NCBI RefSeq assembly: GCF_000382405.1
Contig: NZ_KB908265.1
Location: 62,001 to 126,000, forward strand
Length of the DNA stretch: 64,000 nt
From: Mycobacterium sp. 141
GTDB lineage: Bacteria > Actinomycetota > Actinomycetes > Mycobacteriales > Mycobacteriaceae
Direction of reading: 5' to 3'
Numbering within the stretch: position 1 is the first letter of the stretch; each line of letters starts with the position of its first letter. The notes under the pieces were generated by a model, which saw only the letters and a program-made list of their open reading frames with translations, was not told where the DNA came from and made no database searches. Shown here in pieces: positions 35,273 through 44,745 of the stretch. The translations under genes and the position numbers were made by a program.

Positions 35273-36654
35273 GCGTTTTGCTCCTGTTGCTTCTCGAAAA
35301 TGGTCTGCACTTCGGCGCCGCAGAAGAACGCCTGGCAGCGACCGTTCATGACGCGGGTGCGGCGGCGCAGCCCGTCCAGTCCGGCGGGCGGGACGACGGA
35401 GTGGCACGCGTCGCGCAACTCTCCCTCGGTGACGCGTTCGCAGAAGCAGACGATCCGCCCGTATGCCGGGTCGGCTGCGATTCTCTCGGTCTGCTGATAG
35501 GGCCGGGGGAAGGCCTCACCGAGATTGGGCATCTCGGGCGGATCCGGCAGGGTGGGCCTCGGGGTCAGCTCCAGCCCGGCCGAGATCAGTTGGTCGCGAA
35601 CATGTTCGGCGATGGCCATGCCTGCGGTCAGCCCCGTGGAGCGAATGCCGCCGACCAATAGATAGTGCTGGTGTGGGTCGGCCTCGATCAGGTAGTCGCC
35701 GTGGTCGATGGCGGCGCGCAGCCCGGCGTAGGTGGCGGTGACCTCCTCGTCGAGCAGCCGCGGCATCAGGGCACGGCCCTTCTCCAAAAGGAATTCGAAA
35801 CCGCTCTCCGAGGTTCCGGTTGCGGTGCGGTCCTGCAGGTCCTCAGAGGTGGGCCCCAGCATGACATTGCCGTAAATGGTAGGGCTGACGAGCACGCCCT
35901 TGCCGCGGGCCGTGGGCACCGGCAGCACGATCTTGTCGACGAGCGGGCGGGCCAGCTTGTCGTACACGATCAGCTCGCCGCGGCGCGGTGTGACGGTGAA
36001 CCGCGAGTGGCCGAACAGGCCGTCGATCACGTCGGCGCCCAATCCCGCGGCGTTGATCACCCAGCGCGCGGTGAGCGGGCCGGCGGTGGTGTGCAGGGTC
36101 GTGCCGTCGGGTGTGACGTCAACCCGTTCCACGCGATGGCCGCGCAGTAGTGTGGTACCCCGGTTGACGGCGTCGGTCGCGAGCGCGAGATTGACTGTCC
36201 ACGTGCATATGATGGATTCGTCGGGCACCGTCAGACCGCCCAACGCACCCGGACCGAGGCTCGGGACCGCCGCGTAAACTGCTGCAGCGTCCACGATTTC
36301 ACACCTGTCGTAGCCATTGGCCACGGCTTTGTCCCGCAGACCGGGGAGCGCCTCGAGTTGCTCGGCATCCCAGGCCACCAGGATGGCGCCGGTGTGCTCG
36401 ACCGGGATACCGGTGTGCTTGGCGTACTCGGAGAGCAATTGGTAGCCGCGGCTGACCATGGCCGATTCGAGCGTGCCGGGCTTGGCGTCGAACCCGGTGT
36501 GCAGGATCGCGGTGTTGGCCTTGCTGGTGCCGTCGCCCACATCGTCGCGGGCCTCCAGCAGGGCGACCGACAGTCGGTATCCGGACAGTTCCCGTGCGAT
36601 CGCCGATCCGACGATGCCGGCGCCGACGATCACGACGTCGTAGGCGGTGTTCAT
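35269..36654 (-). CDS. GlpA-like FAD dehydrogenase with C-terminal BFD [2Fe-2S] domain
   Basis: 461 residues from ATG 36654 (ATGA overlap with the kinase stop). DAO-type FAD fold: GAGIVGSAIARELSG, DVGDGTSKANTAILHTGFD, INAAGLGAD. The C-terminus has the bacterioferritin-associated-ferredoxin cysteine pattern CFC, then C and C about 34 and 39 residues later (GRCQAFFC). It resembles the anaerobic glycerol-3-phosphate dehydrogenase A subunit. With the kinase it should oxidise a phosphorylated polyol. Confidence 0.82.
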   Translation of the reverse strand: MNTAYDVVIVGAGIVGSAIARELSGYRLSVALLEARDDVGDGTSKANTAILHTGFDAKPGTLESAMVSRGYQLLSEYAKHTGIPVEHTGAILVAWDAEQLEALPGLRDKAVANGYDRCEIVDAAAVYAAVPSLGPGALGGLTVPDESIICTWTVNLALATDAVNRGTTLLRGHRVERVDVTPDGTTLHTTAGPLTARWVINAAGLGADVIDGLFGHSRFTVTPRRGELIVYDKLARPLVDKIVLPVPTARGKGVLVSPTIYGNVMLGPTSEDLQDRTATGTSESGFEFLLEKGRALMPRLLDEEVTATYAGLRAAIDHGDYLIEADPHQHYLLVGGIRSTGLTAGMAIAEHVRDQLISAGLELTPRPTLPDPPEMPNLGEAFPRPYQQTERIAADPAYGRIVCFCERVTEGELRDACHSVVPPAGLDGLRRRTRVMNGRCQAFFCGAEVQTIFEKQQEQNA

Positions 36655-38075
36655 GAGGTCTCCTGGGAATAGGTGGTAGCGGCCAGTTCGCGCCATTCGG
36701 AACGGAATTCGTCGACACGGGCCGGTTGCCAACTGGGTTCGTAGCTCGCCGAGGGGGTCCATGACGAAACCACGTCCGACACCGTCCGCCCGGGTTGCAG
36801 GCTGAGCGCGGCCAGTGCGGCGGCACCGAGTGCGGTGGCATGGGCCGACGGGTAGACGTCCACGGGCACCTGCAGGATGTCGGCAACCGCCTGCATCAGC
36901 ACCTTGGACTGGGTGAGCCCGCCGTCGGCCCGCAGCCTGGTCAATGGGGTGGAGTCGGTGTCGATAGCCGAGGCGAGTTCGGCCACCTGCGCGGCGATGC
37001 CCTGCAGCACCGCCAGCACGATGTGACCGCGGCCGGTGGACAACGACATGCCCGAAATCGTCGCGGTGGCCGCTGATTTCCACCATGGGGCAGCGAGGCC
37101 GGCCAGAGCGGGTACACACAGCACCCCGCCGGCGTCGGCCGCGGCAACCGAGTCCATCTCCTCCGCACCACTGATGATGCCCAGCGAGGACAGCCACTTG
37201 ACCGCCGACGCCGCAGTGTAGACCTGCCCGTCGACGCAGAAGGTGTCCTGGTCGCCGATTCGCCAGGCCACCGATGAGGTCAGCCCGGCCGTGGAGTGCA
37301 CCGGGGTGTCGCCGGTGTTGGCGAGCAGAAAAGCACCGGTTCCGAAGGTGCACTTGGCCATTCCCGGTTCGAGACAGCCTTCGGCGAGCAGCGCCGCCTG
37401 CTGGTCGACCACGATGCCACCGACGGGCAGCTCGGTGCCGAACGCCGTTGTGGTCCCGATGACCTCGTCGTTGGACACGATGGCGGGCAGCCGCTCGGTT
37501 TCGAGACCGAAGAGCCCGAGCAGCTCGCGGCTCCAGTCCCGCGCGCCGAGTTCGACGACCAGTGATCGGCTGGCGGTGGTGGCGTCGGTGACGAAGGCAC
37601 CGGTCAGTTGGTGCAGTAGCCAGGTGTCCGATGTGGTGACCACGCCGCCGGTTTCGACGTGGCGGCGCAGCCAGGCCATCTTCGGTGCCGAGAAATACGA
37701 GTCGAGAACCAATCCTGTTCGGGTGGCAAACAATTCGCGGTGTTCGCGCAATGCCGCGCACAGTGGTTCGGCGCGGCGGTCCTGCCACACGATCGCCGCG
37801 GTGAGTGGGCGTCCGGTGTCCGGGTCCCACGCGAGCACGGTTTCTCCCTGGTTGGCCAGCGACACCGCGTCGATCGGGCGGCCTGCCTGTTCGACGGCGG
37901 CATGGCCGGCGCCGAGTACCGACTCCAGCAGCTCGGCGGGGTCCTGTTCGACACCACCGCCGTCGAGGTAGCGCGGGTGCACCGGTACTTCGGCCAACCC
38001 GACCACACCGTCGGAGTCGTCGAAGACGATGGCCTTCGTTCCCGATGTGCCTTGATCGATTGCCAGGACGGTCAT
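36651..38075 (-). CDS. FGGY-family carbohydrate kinase (glycerol kinase-like)
   Basis: 474 residues from ATG 38075, whose A is the last base of the permease stop (TAATG). Actin-like ATPase marks: DQGTSGTKAIVFDD (phosphate 1), IVWQDRRAE, GIVVDQQAALLAEG, CTFGTGAFLLANTG (phosphate 2) and RADGGLTQSKVLMQ (adenosine). It phosphorylates glycerol or a related polyol. The operon with an APC permease rather than a GlpF or ABC system suggests the natural substrate may not be plain glycerol. Confidence 0.83.
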   Translation of the reverse strand: MTVLAIDQGTSGTKAIVFDDSDGVVGLAEVPVHPRYLDGGGVEQDPAELLESVLGAGHAAVEQAGRPIDAVSLANQGETVLAWDPDTGRPLTAAIVWQDRRAEPLCAALREHRELFATRTGLVLDSYFSAPKMAWLRRHVETGGVVTTSDTWLLHQLTGAFVTDATTASRSLVVELGARDWSRELLGLFGLETERLPAIVSNDEVIGTTTAFGTELPVGGIVVDQQAALLAEGCLEPGMAKCTFGTGAFLLANTGDTPVHSTAGLTSSVAWRIGDQDTFCVDGQVYTAASAVKWLSSLGIISGAEEMDSVAAADAGGVLCVPALAGLAAPWWKSAATATISGMSLSTGRGHIVLAVLQGIAAQVAELASAIDTDSTPLTRLRADGGLTQSKVLMQAVADILQVPVDVYPSAHATALGAAALAALSLQPGRTVSDVVSSWTPSASYEPSWQPARVDEFRSEWRELAATTYSQETS

Positions 38076-39562
38076 TACGACGCATCCTCGAATTCGGCAT
38101 CGATCGAGGACAGCTCGGGCATCTTCAGACCGTGCCTGCCGCGCGTGACGAGCAGGTAGCCGAGGTAGACCGCGCCGACCGCCACCATGACCACCGCATA
38201 CAGCCAAGGATCCCGGAACGAGGCATCGCGGAACAGGGAAAGCACGAAAACCAGCCACACCACGGCCACCACCAGAACCGGTGTCTCCCAGCGGCCCAGG
38301 CTGAACCCCGTGCTGGGGGGCAGCTTGCGCCGCGTGGCGATGTAGAGCGCCACGGTGATGGCGTAGATGATGGCGGGCAGCAGAGTGGCCGCCGAGAACA
38401 GCTTGAACAGGGCGTCGGTGCTCGTGGAGAACAGGCCCAGGATGACCGCCGAGATCATCGTCATGGTGACGGTGGCATTGAGCGGCGTCTTGAACCGCGG
38501 CGAGATCTTGTGCAGCACCTGCCAACCGGGGAACCGCTGATCGCGCGACATCGCCCACACCAGCCGGACCCCGCTCATCAGGATGACCAGACCGCACGCG
38601 AAGATTGCGATGGCCACCAGCACCAGCAGCGCGGTGCCCACGAACGATCCGAGGATGTCCCGGATGATGTCGGCGATGGGCGTGCCGGACTGGGCCAGCG
38701 CCGTCGGATCGTTCACCGCGGCCGTGACCACCAGCAGGAACAGAAACCCCAGCACACCTGACGCCAGCACGGCCTGCCACATGGCGCGGGGAACGACGAT
38801 TTCGGGCTTCTTGGTCTCCTCGGCCAGGTTCGCCGCGGATTCGAAGCCCACGATGGTGAACGCGCCCAGCAGGAAGCCCAGCATCCACGGCCCGGCCGAC
38901 GTGGCGGTCCCGAAGCTCCAGTACCCGTCGGCCGGAATATCACTGCGGGAGAACAGGTTTCCGACCGAGAGCTTGTGGGCGATCACCCCGACGATGAACA
39001 GCAGCACCACGAGTGTCACCATGCCGATCAGTTCGGCGGTGACGGCGAAGTTGTTGACGCGCTCGGTCCACTTCGTCGACAGGCCGACCAACAGTCCCTG
39101 TAGCACGAGGATTCCGGCGGTGATCAGGAACGCGGTCCCGGTAGTGCCGGTGAAATCGAACAACGCGGGCACCACGGTGGCCGCCACGGTGTAGTCCACC
39201 GCCACCACCACGATGGCCAGGAACGTGAACGAGATCCAGCCGGTGATCCAGCCCAATACGGGGTTGGCCAGCCGCGACACCCACTGGTAGGCGTAGCCGG
39301 TGACGGGGATGCGAGCGGCCAGTGAGCCGATCAGCAGAGCGACGGCCAGTTGGCCGACGATCACGATGGGCCAGGTCCAGATCCCCATCGGTCCGGAGCT
39401 GGTGAGCACGCTGCCGTAGGTGGTGAAGATGCCGGTGGCGATGGAGACGAAGGCGAATGCCACGGCGAAGGACGCGAACCGTCCCGTCGATCGTTCGAGG
39501 GTCTCGGTGTAACCGAATTCGGCGACCCGGCTATCGCCGGGTGATGTGGAAGAATCTGTCAT
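38075..39562 (-). CDS. APC-family amino acid/amine permease
   Basis: 495 residues from ATG 39562; about 12 membrane segments. APC marks: FASFAVAFAFVSIATGIFTTYG near the start, GFLLGAFTIVGFESAANLAE with EETKKPEIVVPRAM (the conserved glycine-rich TM6 region and following loop). The family imports amino acids, amines or ethanolamine-like compounds. It is coupled to the kinase gene. Confidence 0.83.
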   Translation of the reverse strand: MTDSSTSPGDSRVAEFGYTETLERSTGRFASFAVAFAFVSIATGIFTTYGSVLTSSGPMGIWTWPIVIVGQLAVALLIGSLAARIPVTGYAYQWVSRLANPVLGWITGWISFTFLAIVVVAVDYTVAATVVPALFDFTGTTGTAFLITAGILVLQGLLVGLSTKWTERVNNFAVTAELIGMVTLVVLLFIVGVIAHKLSVGNLFSRSDIPADGYWSFGTATSAGPWMLGFLLGAFTIVGFESAANLAEETKKPEIVVPRAMWQAVLASGVLGFLFLLVVTAAVNDPTALAQSGTPIADIIRDILGSFVGTALLVLVAIAIFACGLVILMSGVRLVWAMSRDQRFPGWQVLHKISPRFKTPLNATVTMTMISAVILGLFSTSTDALFKLFSAATLLPAIIYAITVALYIATRRKLPPSTGFSLGRWETPVLVVAVVWLVFVLSLFRDASFRDPWLYAVVMVAVGAVYLGYLLVTRGRHGLKMPELSSIDAEFEDAS

Positions 39563-39615
39563 CGGATCGGGCTTTCTGACTGGAATTGACTGTTTCGGGA
39601 ACAAGAGCACGGTCC

Positions 39616-39641
39616 GCGGGCGGCGCTGCAACGCCGCCCGC
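39616..39641 (-). terminator. Hairpin between regulator and permease genes
   Basis: GCGGGCGGCG and CGCCGCCCGC form a perfect 10-bp stem with a 6-base loop, eight bases after the DeoR stop. No T-run. It may partly terminate the regulator transcript or tune the operon. Confidence 0.6.
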
Positions 39642-39648
39642 ACCCATT

Positions 39649-40425
39649 TCAGGCACCAGGGCCTGCGGCGAGAACTACACCCCCCATCTCCTCGATGGCT
39701 GCTGCAACAGCCGGTGCGGTGTTCTGATCGGTGATGAGGCCGTCGACGGCGGCGAGCTCGCACACCCGGTAGGGCGCGACCAGCCCGAGCTTCGATGAGT
39801 CGGCGAGGATGTAGCTCGACGCGCTGTTGGCGATGATGGTCCGCCGAACGTCGATTTCGTCGAGATGAAAGTCGGTCAGCCCGGCCGTGGCGTCGACTCC
39901 ACCGGAACCGAGCAGCGCGATGTCGGCGAAGACATCGGCGAAAAACGCCTTGGTGTGGGCGTTGGAGCAGGCCAGGTCGCCCGCGCGGACCCTCCCGCCG
40001 GCCAGCAGCACCTCGATTCCTGGCCGGTCGGCGAGCTCGACGGCAACCGGCAGCGACGGGGTGATCACGGTTCCGGTGAAGCCGCGCGGGATGGCCTGAG
40101 CGACGGCGACGGCGGTGGTGCCGATGTCGAGGATGACGGTCTGCCCGTTCTTGAGCAGCCCGACGGCCGTGCGCGCCAGGTGCGCTTTGGCCTCGTGCCG
40201 GATGATCGACCGCTCGGTGAACGACGGTTCGATCACCCGCCTCTCGGTGACTGCCGCGGCTCCGCCGTGGACGCGCCGCACCGCGCCGCGCTCCTCGAGG
40301 AAGGCCAGGTCACGACGGATCGTCTCGGCGGAGACCCCCAGCCGGCGGACCAGCTCGTCGGTACTCACGGCCTGAGCGGTGCCGACCGCCTCGATGATGG
40401 CCTCATGCCGTTCAACCGGCAGCAC
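39649..40425 (-). CDS. DeoR/GlpR-family transcriptional regulator
   Basis: 258 residues from GTG 40425. N-terminal winged helix-turn-helix with the DeoR signature VSTDELVRRLGVSAETIRRD followed by LAFLEERGAVRRVHGGA, then a phosphosugar-sensing domain (ILDIGTTAVAVAQAI, ALLGSGGVDATAGLTDF, LADSSKLG). It likely represses the downstream permease-kinase-dehydrogenase genes and responds to a phosphorylated polyol; it may also control the divergent MHS operon. Confidence 0.85.
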   Translation of the reverse strand: MLPVERHEAIIEAVGTAQAVSTDELVRRLGVSAETIRRDLAFLEERGAVRRVHGGAAAVTERRVIEPSFTERSIIRHEAKAHLARTAVGLLKNGQTVILDIGTTAVAVAQAIPRGFTGTVITPSLPVAVELADRPGIEVLLAGGRVRAGDLACSNAHTKAFFADVFADIALLGSGGVDATAGLTDFHLDEIDVRRTIIANSASSYILADSSKLGLVAPYRVCELAAVDGLITDQNTAPAVAAAIEEMGGVVLAAGPGA

Positions 40426-40604
40426 GATCGACCACTTCTGTGTGGTTTTGACCGTTCATGAGGATAATTGTGGAGTGTTGCGTGGCTCACGTCAACCCAT
40501 GGCGAGGTTGACTACGAGCAGAACGTGCCGCAGGAATGCTCACAGAAAGCTGTAAGGACCGTCACAATTCGAAGAGTCAATGATCCACGTCAGAGGAGTC
40601 GTCG

Positions 40605-41933
40605 ATGAGCGCGCCCATTCCGACCGGATTGCGACGGGTCGTCGTCGCGTCGATGGCCGGCACGGTGGTCGAGTGGTACGAGTTCTTTCTCTACGGAACC
40701 GCCGCCACTCTCGTCTTCAACAAGGTGTTCTTCGCCCAGGGCGGCAACGATCTCGACGCCATCCTGGCCGCGTTCATCACCTATGCTGTCGGCTTCATCG
40801 CGCGGCCGCTGGGCGGCATCGTCTTCGGTCACTACGGCGACAAATACGGCCGCAAGAAACTGCTGCAGTTCAGCCTGCTGCTCGTAGGTGCGTCGACGTT
40901 CTTGATGGGCTGCCTGCCGACATACGGCCAGATCGGCTATCTCGCGCCGGCCCTGCTGGTGATCCTGCGGTTCGTACAGGGCTTTGCCGTCGGTGGGGAA
41001 TGGGGTGGAGCGGTGCTGCTGGTCGCCGAGCACAGCCCCATCCGCACCCGCGGGTTCTGGGCGAGCTGGCCGCAGGCCGGCGTGCCCGTCGGCAACATTC
41101 TGGCGACCATCGTGCTGCTGGTGCTCTACGGCGGGTTGTCCGCCGCGGACTTCCTGTCGTGGGGCTGGCGCGTGGCGTTCTGGCTGTCGGCCGTCGTGGT
41201 GCTGATCGGCTACTACATTCGCACCAAGGTATCCGACGCCCCCATCTTCATTGCGGCGCAACAGGAGGCCGAACAGATCAAGGAGAGCTCGTTCAGCGCC
41301 ATCGAGGTGCTCAAGCGGTACCCGCGCGGTGTGCTGATCGCGATGGGGCTGCGCTTCGGCGAGAACATCATGTACTACCTGGTGGTCACCTTCTCCATCA
41401 CCTACCTCAAAGAACAGGTGCACTCCGACACCAGCGACATCCTGTGGTGGCTGCTCATCGCGCACATGGCCCATCTGGCGGCGATCCCCACGGTCGGTCG
41501 GCTCTCAGACCGGTACGGGCGGCGGCCGGTGTACTTCATCGGGGCGGCCGCAGCGGTGTGTTGGGGCTTCGTTGCCTACCCCATGATGGATACCGGCAAG
41601 TATTTGCCGGTGGTCGCGGCGGTTACGCTCGGGCTGGTGATCCATGCATTCATGTATGCGCCGCAACCGGCGATCATGGCTGAGATGTTCCCAACGCGGA
41701 TGCGTTATTCCGGTGTGTCCCTCGGCTATCAGGTGACCTCGATCGTCGCCGGGTCGTTGGCGCCGATCATCGCGGTCTGGCTGCTGCGCCAGTACGACTC
41801 CTGGGTGCCGATCGCGGGGTACCTGGCCGGGGCCGCGCTGATCACCCTGATTTCAGTGGTGTTCGCGCGGGAGACCAAGGGGATCGACCTGGTCGAGATC
41901 GATGCTGCCGACGCGGAGCGGACACTGGCATGA
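40605..41933 (+). CDS. MHS-family MFS transporter
   Basis: 442 residues; ATG preceded by AGGAG. Twelve membrane segments with metabolite:H+ symporter marks: GTVVEWYEFFLYGTAA at TM1, GDKYGRKKLLQFSLLL in the first cytoplasmic loop, VQGFAVGGEWGGAVLLVAE. The family imports dicarboxylates, shikimate, proline or similar. Its stop overlaps the next start (ATGA), tying it to ketone-body-type metabolism; 3-hydroxybutyrate or acetoacetate is a reasonable substrate (inference). Confidence 0.85.
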   Translation: MSAPIPTGLRRVVVASMAGTVVEWYEFFLYGTAATLVFNKVFFAQGGNDLDAILAAFITYAVGFIARPLGGIVFGHYGDKYGRKKLLQFSLLLVGASTFLMGCLPTYGQIGYLAPALLVILRFVQGFAVGGEWGGAVLLVAEHSPIRTRGFWASWPQAGVPVGNILATIVLLVLYGGLSAADFLSWGWRVAFWLSAVVVLIGYYIRTKVSDAPIFIAAQQEAEQIKESSFSAIEVLKRYPRGVLIAMGLRFGENIMYYLVVTFSITYLKEQVHSDTSDILWWLLIAHMAHLAAIPTVGRLSDRYGRRPVYFIGAAAAVCWGFVAYPMMDTGKYLPVVAAVTLGLVIHAFMYAPQPAIMAEMFPTRMRYSGVSLGYQVTSIVAGSLAPIIAVWLLRQYDSWVPIAGYLAGAALITLISVVFARETKGIDLVEIDAADAERTLA

Positions 41934-42676
41934 CCGATCTCGGAGGACGTAAAGCGCTGGTCACCGGTGCGGCGAGCGGGATCGGCGCAGCATGCGCGCG
42001 GGCGTTGGCTGCGCGCGGCGCGACCGTCACGGTGGCTGACATCGACGCCGCCGGGGCCGCCGGCGTGGCCACAGAGGTCGGTGGAAAGTCTTGGGTGGTG
42101 GACCTTCTCGACGTCAGCGTGCTCGAGACCCTGCGGTTGGACTGTGACATCCTGGTCAACAACGCCGGGGTCCAGAGCATCAACCCGATCGACGCGTTTC
42201 CGCCGGAGAAGTTCCGGATGCTGCTCGCCCTGATGGTCGAAGCGCCGTTCCTACTCATCCGGGCCGCGTTGCCGCACATGTACGCGAGCGGTTTCGGCCG
42301 GATCATCAACATCTCCTCGGTGCACGGGCTGCGCGCGTCGGAATACAAGGCCGGATACGTCACCGCCAAGCACGCGTTGGAGGGCCTGTCGAAGGTGACC
42401 GCGCTGGAAGGCGGTCCGCACGGTGTCACCAGCAACTGCGTCAACCCCGGATATGTGCGGACTCCGCTGGTCGCCAAGCAGATCGCCGACCAAGCGCGCA
42501 TCCACGACATCCCCGAGGACGAAGTGGTGGCCAAGGTGCTGCTGAAGGAGAGCGCGATCAAGCAACTGGTCGAGCCCGAAGAGGTTGGCTCGTTGGTAAG
42601 TTGGCTCGCGTCGCCGGACGCCAGGATGGTGACGGGGGCGTCGTACACGATGGATGGTGGGTGGACAGCGCGGTGA
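41930..42676 (+). CDS. 3-hydroxybutyrate dehydrogenase-like SDR
   Basis: 248 residues. Classical SDR: TGAASGIG (NAD site), NNAGVQ, catalytic Ser in INISSVHGL, YVTAKHALEG (Tyr and Lys) and NPGYVRTPLV, the last as in D-3-hydroxybutyrate dehydrogenases. It would oxidise 3-hydroxybutyrate to acetoacetate, which the next gene product activates. Stop overlaps the GTG that can start that gene. Confidence 0.85.
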   Translation: MTDLGGRKALVTGAASGIGAACARALAARGATVTVADIDAAGAAGVATEVGGKSWVVDLLDVSVLETLRLDCDILVNNAGVQSINPIDAFPPEKFRMLLALMVEAPFLLIRAALPHMYASGFGRIINISSVHGLRASEYKAGYVTAKHALEGLSKVTALEGGPHGVTSNCVNPGYVRTPLVAKQIADQARIHDIPEDEVVAKVLLKESAIKQLVEPEEVGSLVSWLASPDARMVTGASYTMDGGWTAR

Positions 42677-42819
42677 GCACCGCGGACGCGAGGAGCAAAA
42701 TGAGCACCGCGGACGCGAGGAGCAAAATAAGCACCGCGGACGCGAGGAGCAAAATAAGCACCGCGGACGCGAGGAGCAAAATAAGCACCGCGGACGCGAG
42801 GAGCAAAATAAGCACCGCG
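42676..42819 (+). repeat. 27-bp in-frame tandem repeat carrying an RBS and start codon
   Basis: Five full 27-base units plus a 9-base partial, each encoding STADARSK(M/I). Every unit contains aggagcaaaat: a Shine-Dalgarno AGGAG four bases before ATG in unit 1 and before ATA in the others. The array looks like repeated duplication of the gene's own translation-initiation region. Confidence 0.92.
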
Positions 42820-44745
42820 CCTCAATGGGAGCCGACGCAGGCCGACATCGACTCCGCGCGGGTCACGGACTTCGCACGATTCGTGGCGGCGCGGGCAGGC
42901 CGCGAACTGGCCGACTACCACGATCTGTGGCAGTGGTCGGTCGATGATCCCGCAGAGTTCTGGGGTGCGCTGTGGGACTACTTCGAACTCGGTGAGCGGC
43001 CGGCCGAGGTGCTCACAGGTGAGTCGATGCCGGGGGCGCGCTGGTTTGCCGGGGCCCGGCTCAACTACGTCGACCAGATTCTCCGCAACGCCCGTACCGA
43101 CCGTCCCGCGATCCTGACGGTCGCCGAGGGCGGTGCCGTCACCGAGCTTTCCTGGTCCGAATTGTTGGCGCGAACCGCAACTTTCGCGAACACCCTGCGC
43201 TCACTCGGCGTGCAGCCGGGGGACCGGGTGGCCGGCTACCTGCCGAACATCGCCGAGGCCATCATCGCGTTTTTCGCCACCGCGAGCATCGGGGCGATCT
43301 GGAGTGCGTGCGGGCAAGACTACACCGCAAAGGCCGCGCTGGACCGGCTCGGCCAGCTGGAGCCGACCGTATTGGTGACCGCGGACGGTTACCGGTTCGG
43401 CGGCAAGGACCACGACAAGTCCGCTGATATCGCCGCGCTGCGAGCCGGGTTGCCGACGCTCAAGGCGGCGGTGCTCGTCGCGCGGCTGGGTTCGGCGCGG
43501 AGTGACTGGGTCGACTGGGAGTCGGCGAGTGCGCCCGGAGACGCCGAGCTGGCCACCACCGCAGTCGATTTCGATCACCCCCTGTGGATCCTGTACTCGT
43601 CCGGGACCACGGGGCTGCCCAAGGGCATCGTCCACGGGCACGGCGGTGTTCTGGTGGAACACCTCAAAGCCATTGCGTTGCAGAGCAATATCGGCCGCGA
43701 CGACACCTTCTTCTGGTACACCAGCCCGAGCTGGATGATGTGGAACTTCCAGGTGGCCGGTCTACTGGTGGGGGCCACCATCGTCTGTTACGACGGCAGC
43801 CCGACCTACCCGCAGGCCGATGCGCTGTGGAGTATCGCGGCCACGATCGGTGCCACGGTACTCGGCACCAGCCCCGGTTACGTGCTCGCCTGCGCGAAAG
43901 CCGGCTCGGTGCCCCGGAAACAGCACGACCTCTCGGCGCTGCGGACTGTCGGAATCACCGGCTCCTCGTTGCCGCCGGCATCGGGACTGTGGTTGCGGGA
44001 CAACGTCGGTGAGCGGGTCCAGGTGAACTCGATCAGTGGTGGCACCGATGTGGTGTCGGCGTTCATCGGCGGGGTTCCGACTGTGCCGGTATGGCCGGGA
44101 GAGTTGTCTGCGCCGTTCCTCGGGGTGGCGCTCGATGCCTGGGACGAGGCGGGCAATCCCGTGCGCGGCGAGGTGGGCGAACTGGTGATCACCAAACCGA
44201 TGCCGTCCATGCCGATCTTCTTTTGGAATGATGCCGATGGATCCCGTTACCGTGCGGCCTATTTCGAGATGTTCCCCGGCGTGTGGCGGCACGGCGACTG
44301 GATCACCATCACAGATCACGGCAGCATCGTCGTGCACGGCCGTTCAGACTCGACCCTGAACCGAAACGGCATCCGGATGGGTAGTGCCGACATCTACCAG
44401 TCCGTCGAGCGATTGCCGGAGATCGTCGAGGCCTTGGTGATCGGCGCCGAGCAACCCGACGGCGGCTACTGGATGCCGTTGTTCGTGGTGCTGGCCGATG
44501 GGGTCGAGCTCACAGACGAGCTGCGGGACCGCATCAAGCAGACCATCCGCACCGAGGTGTCCCCGCGCCATGTGCCCGATGAGATCATCGTCGCCCCAGG
44601 CGTTCCGCACACCCGGACCGGAAAGAAGCTCGAGGTGCCGATCAAGAAGCTGTTCCAGGGCGCCGATCCCGTCAAGGTCGTCGAGCGCAGCGCCGTGGAC
44701 AACCCGGATCTGCTGGATTGGTATGTCACGCAGCGTCGAACGTGA
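42700..44745 (+). CDS. Acetoacetyl-CoA synthetase
   Basis: 681 residues from ATG 42700 (AGGAG at 42691); a GTG at 42673 overlapping the SDR stop would add nine. The first 40 residues are the repeat-encoded STADARSKI tail. The rest is an acyl-CoA synthetase of the acetoacetate class: the N-terminal WEPTQADIDSARVTDFARFV region, LYSSGTTGLPKGIVHGHGG (P-loop), TSPSWMMWNFQV, and the C-terminal TGKKLEVPIKKLF with the catalytic Lys. It converts acetoacetate, ATP and CoA to acetoacetyl-CoA, completing the hydroxybutyrate route of this operon. Confidence 0.88.
   Translation: MSTADARSKISTADARSKISTADARSKISTADARSKISTAPQWEPTQADIDSARVTDFARFVAARAGRELADYHDLWQWSVDDPAEFWGALWDYFELGERPAEVLTGESMPGARWFAGARLNYVDQILRNARTDRPAILTVAEGGAVTELSWSELLARTATFANTLRSLGVQPGDRVAGYLPNIAEAIIAFFATASIGAIWSACGQDYTAKAALDRLGQLEPTVLVTADGYRFGGKDHDKSADIAALRAGLPTLKAAVLVARLGSARSDWVDWESASAPGDAELATTAVDFDHPLWILYSSGTTGLPKGIVHGHGGVLVEHLKAIALQSNIGRDDTFFWYTSPSWMMWNFQVAGLLVGATIVCYDGSPTYPQADALWSIAATIGATVLGTSPGYVLACAKAGSVPRKQHDLSALRTVGITGSSLPPASGLWLRDNVGERVQVNSISGGTDVVSAFIGGVPTVPVWPGELSAPFLGVALDAWDEAGNPVRGEVGELVITKPMPSMPIFFWNDADGSRYRAAYFEMFPGVWRHGDWITITDHGSIVVHGRSDSTLNRNGIRMGSADIYQSVERLPEIVEALVIGAEQPDGGYWMPLFVVLADGVELTDELRDRIKQTIRTEVSPRHVPDEIIVAPGVPHTRTGKKLEVPIKKLFQGADPVKVVERSAVDNPDLLDWYVTQRRT

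Noticed and set aside
35407..38888. Very long in-frame upstream extensions of the GlpB-like, GlpA-like and kinase genes
   Set aside because: Extensions read through neighbouring genes in other frames; the ATGA/TAATG overlaps and family lengths fix the shorter starts.
42558..42815. Antisense frame of LLASAVLIL repeats
   Set aside because: A shadow of the 27-bp repeat in the acetoacetyl-CoA synthetase gene.
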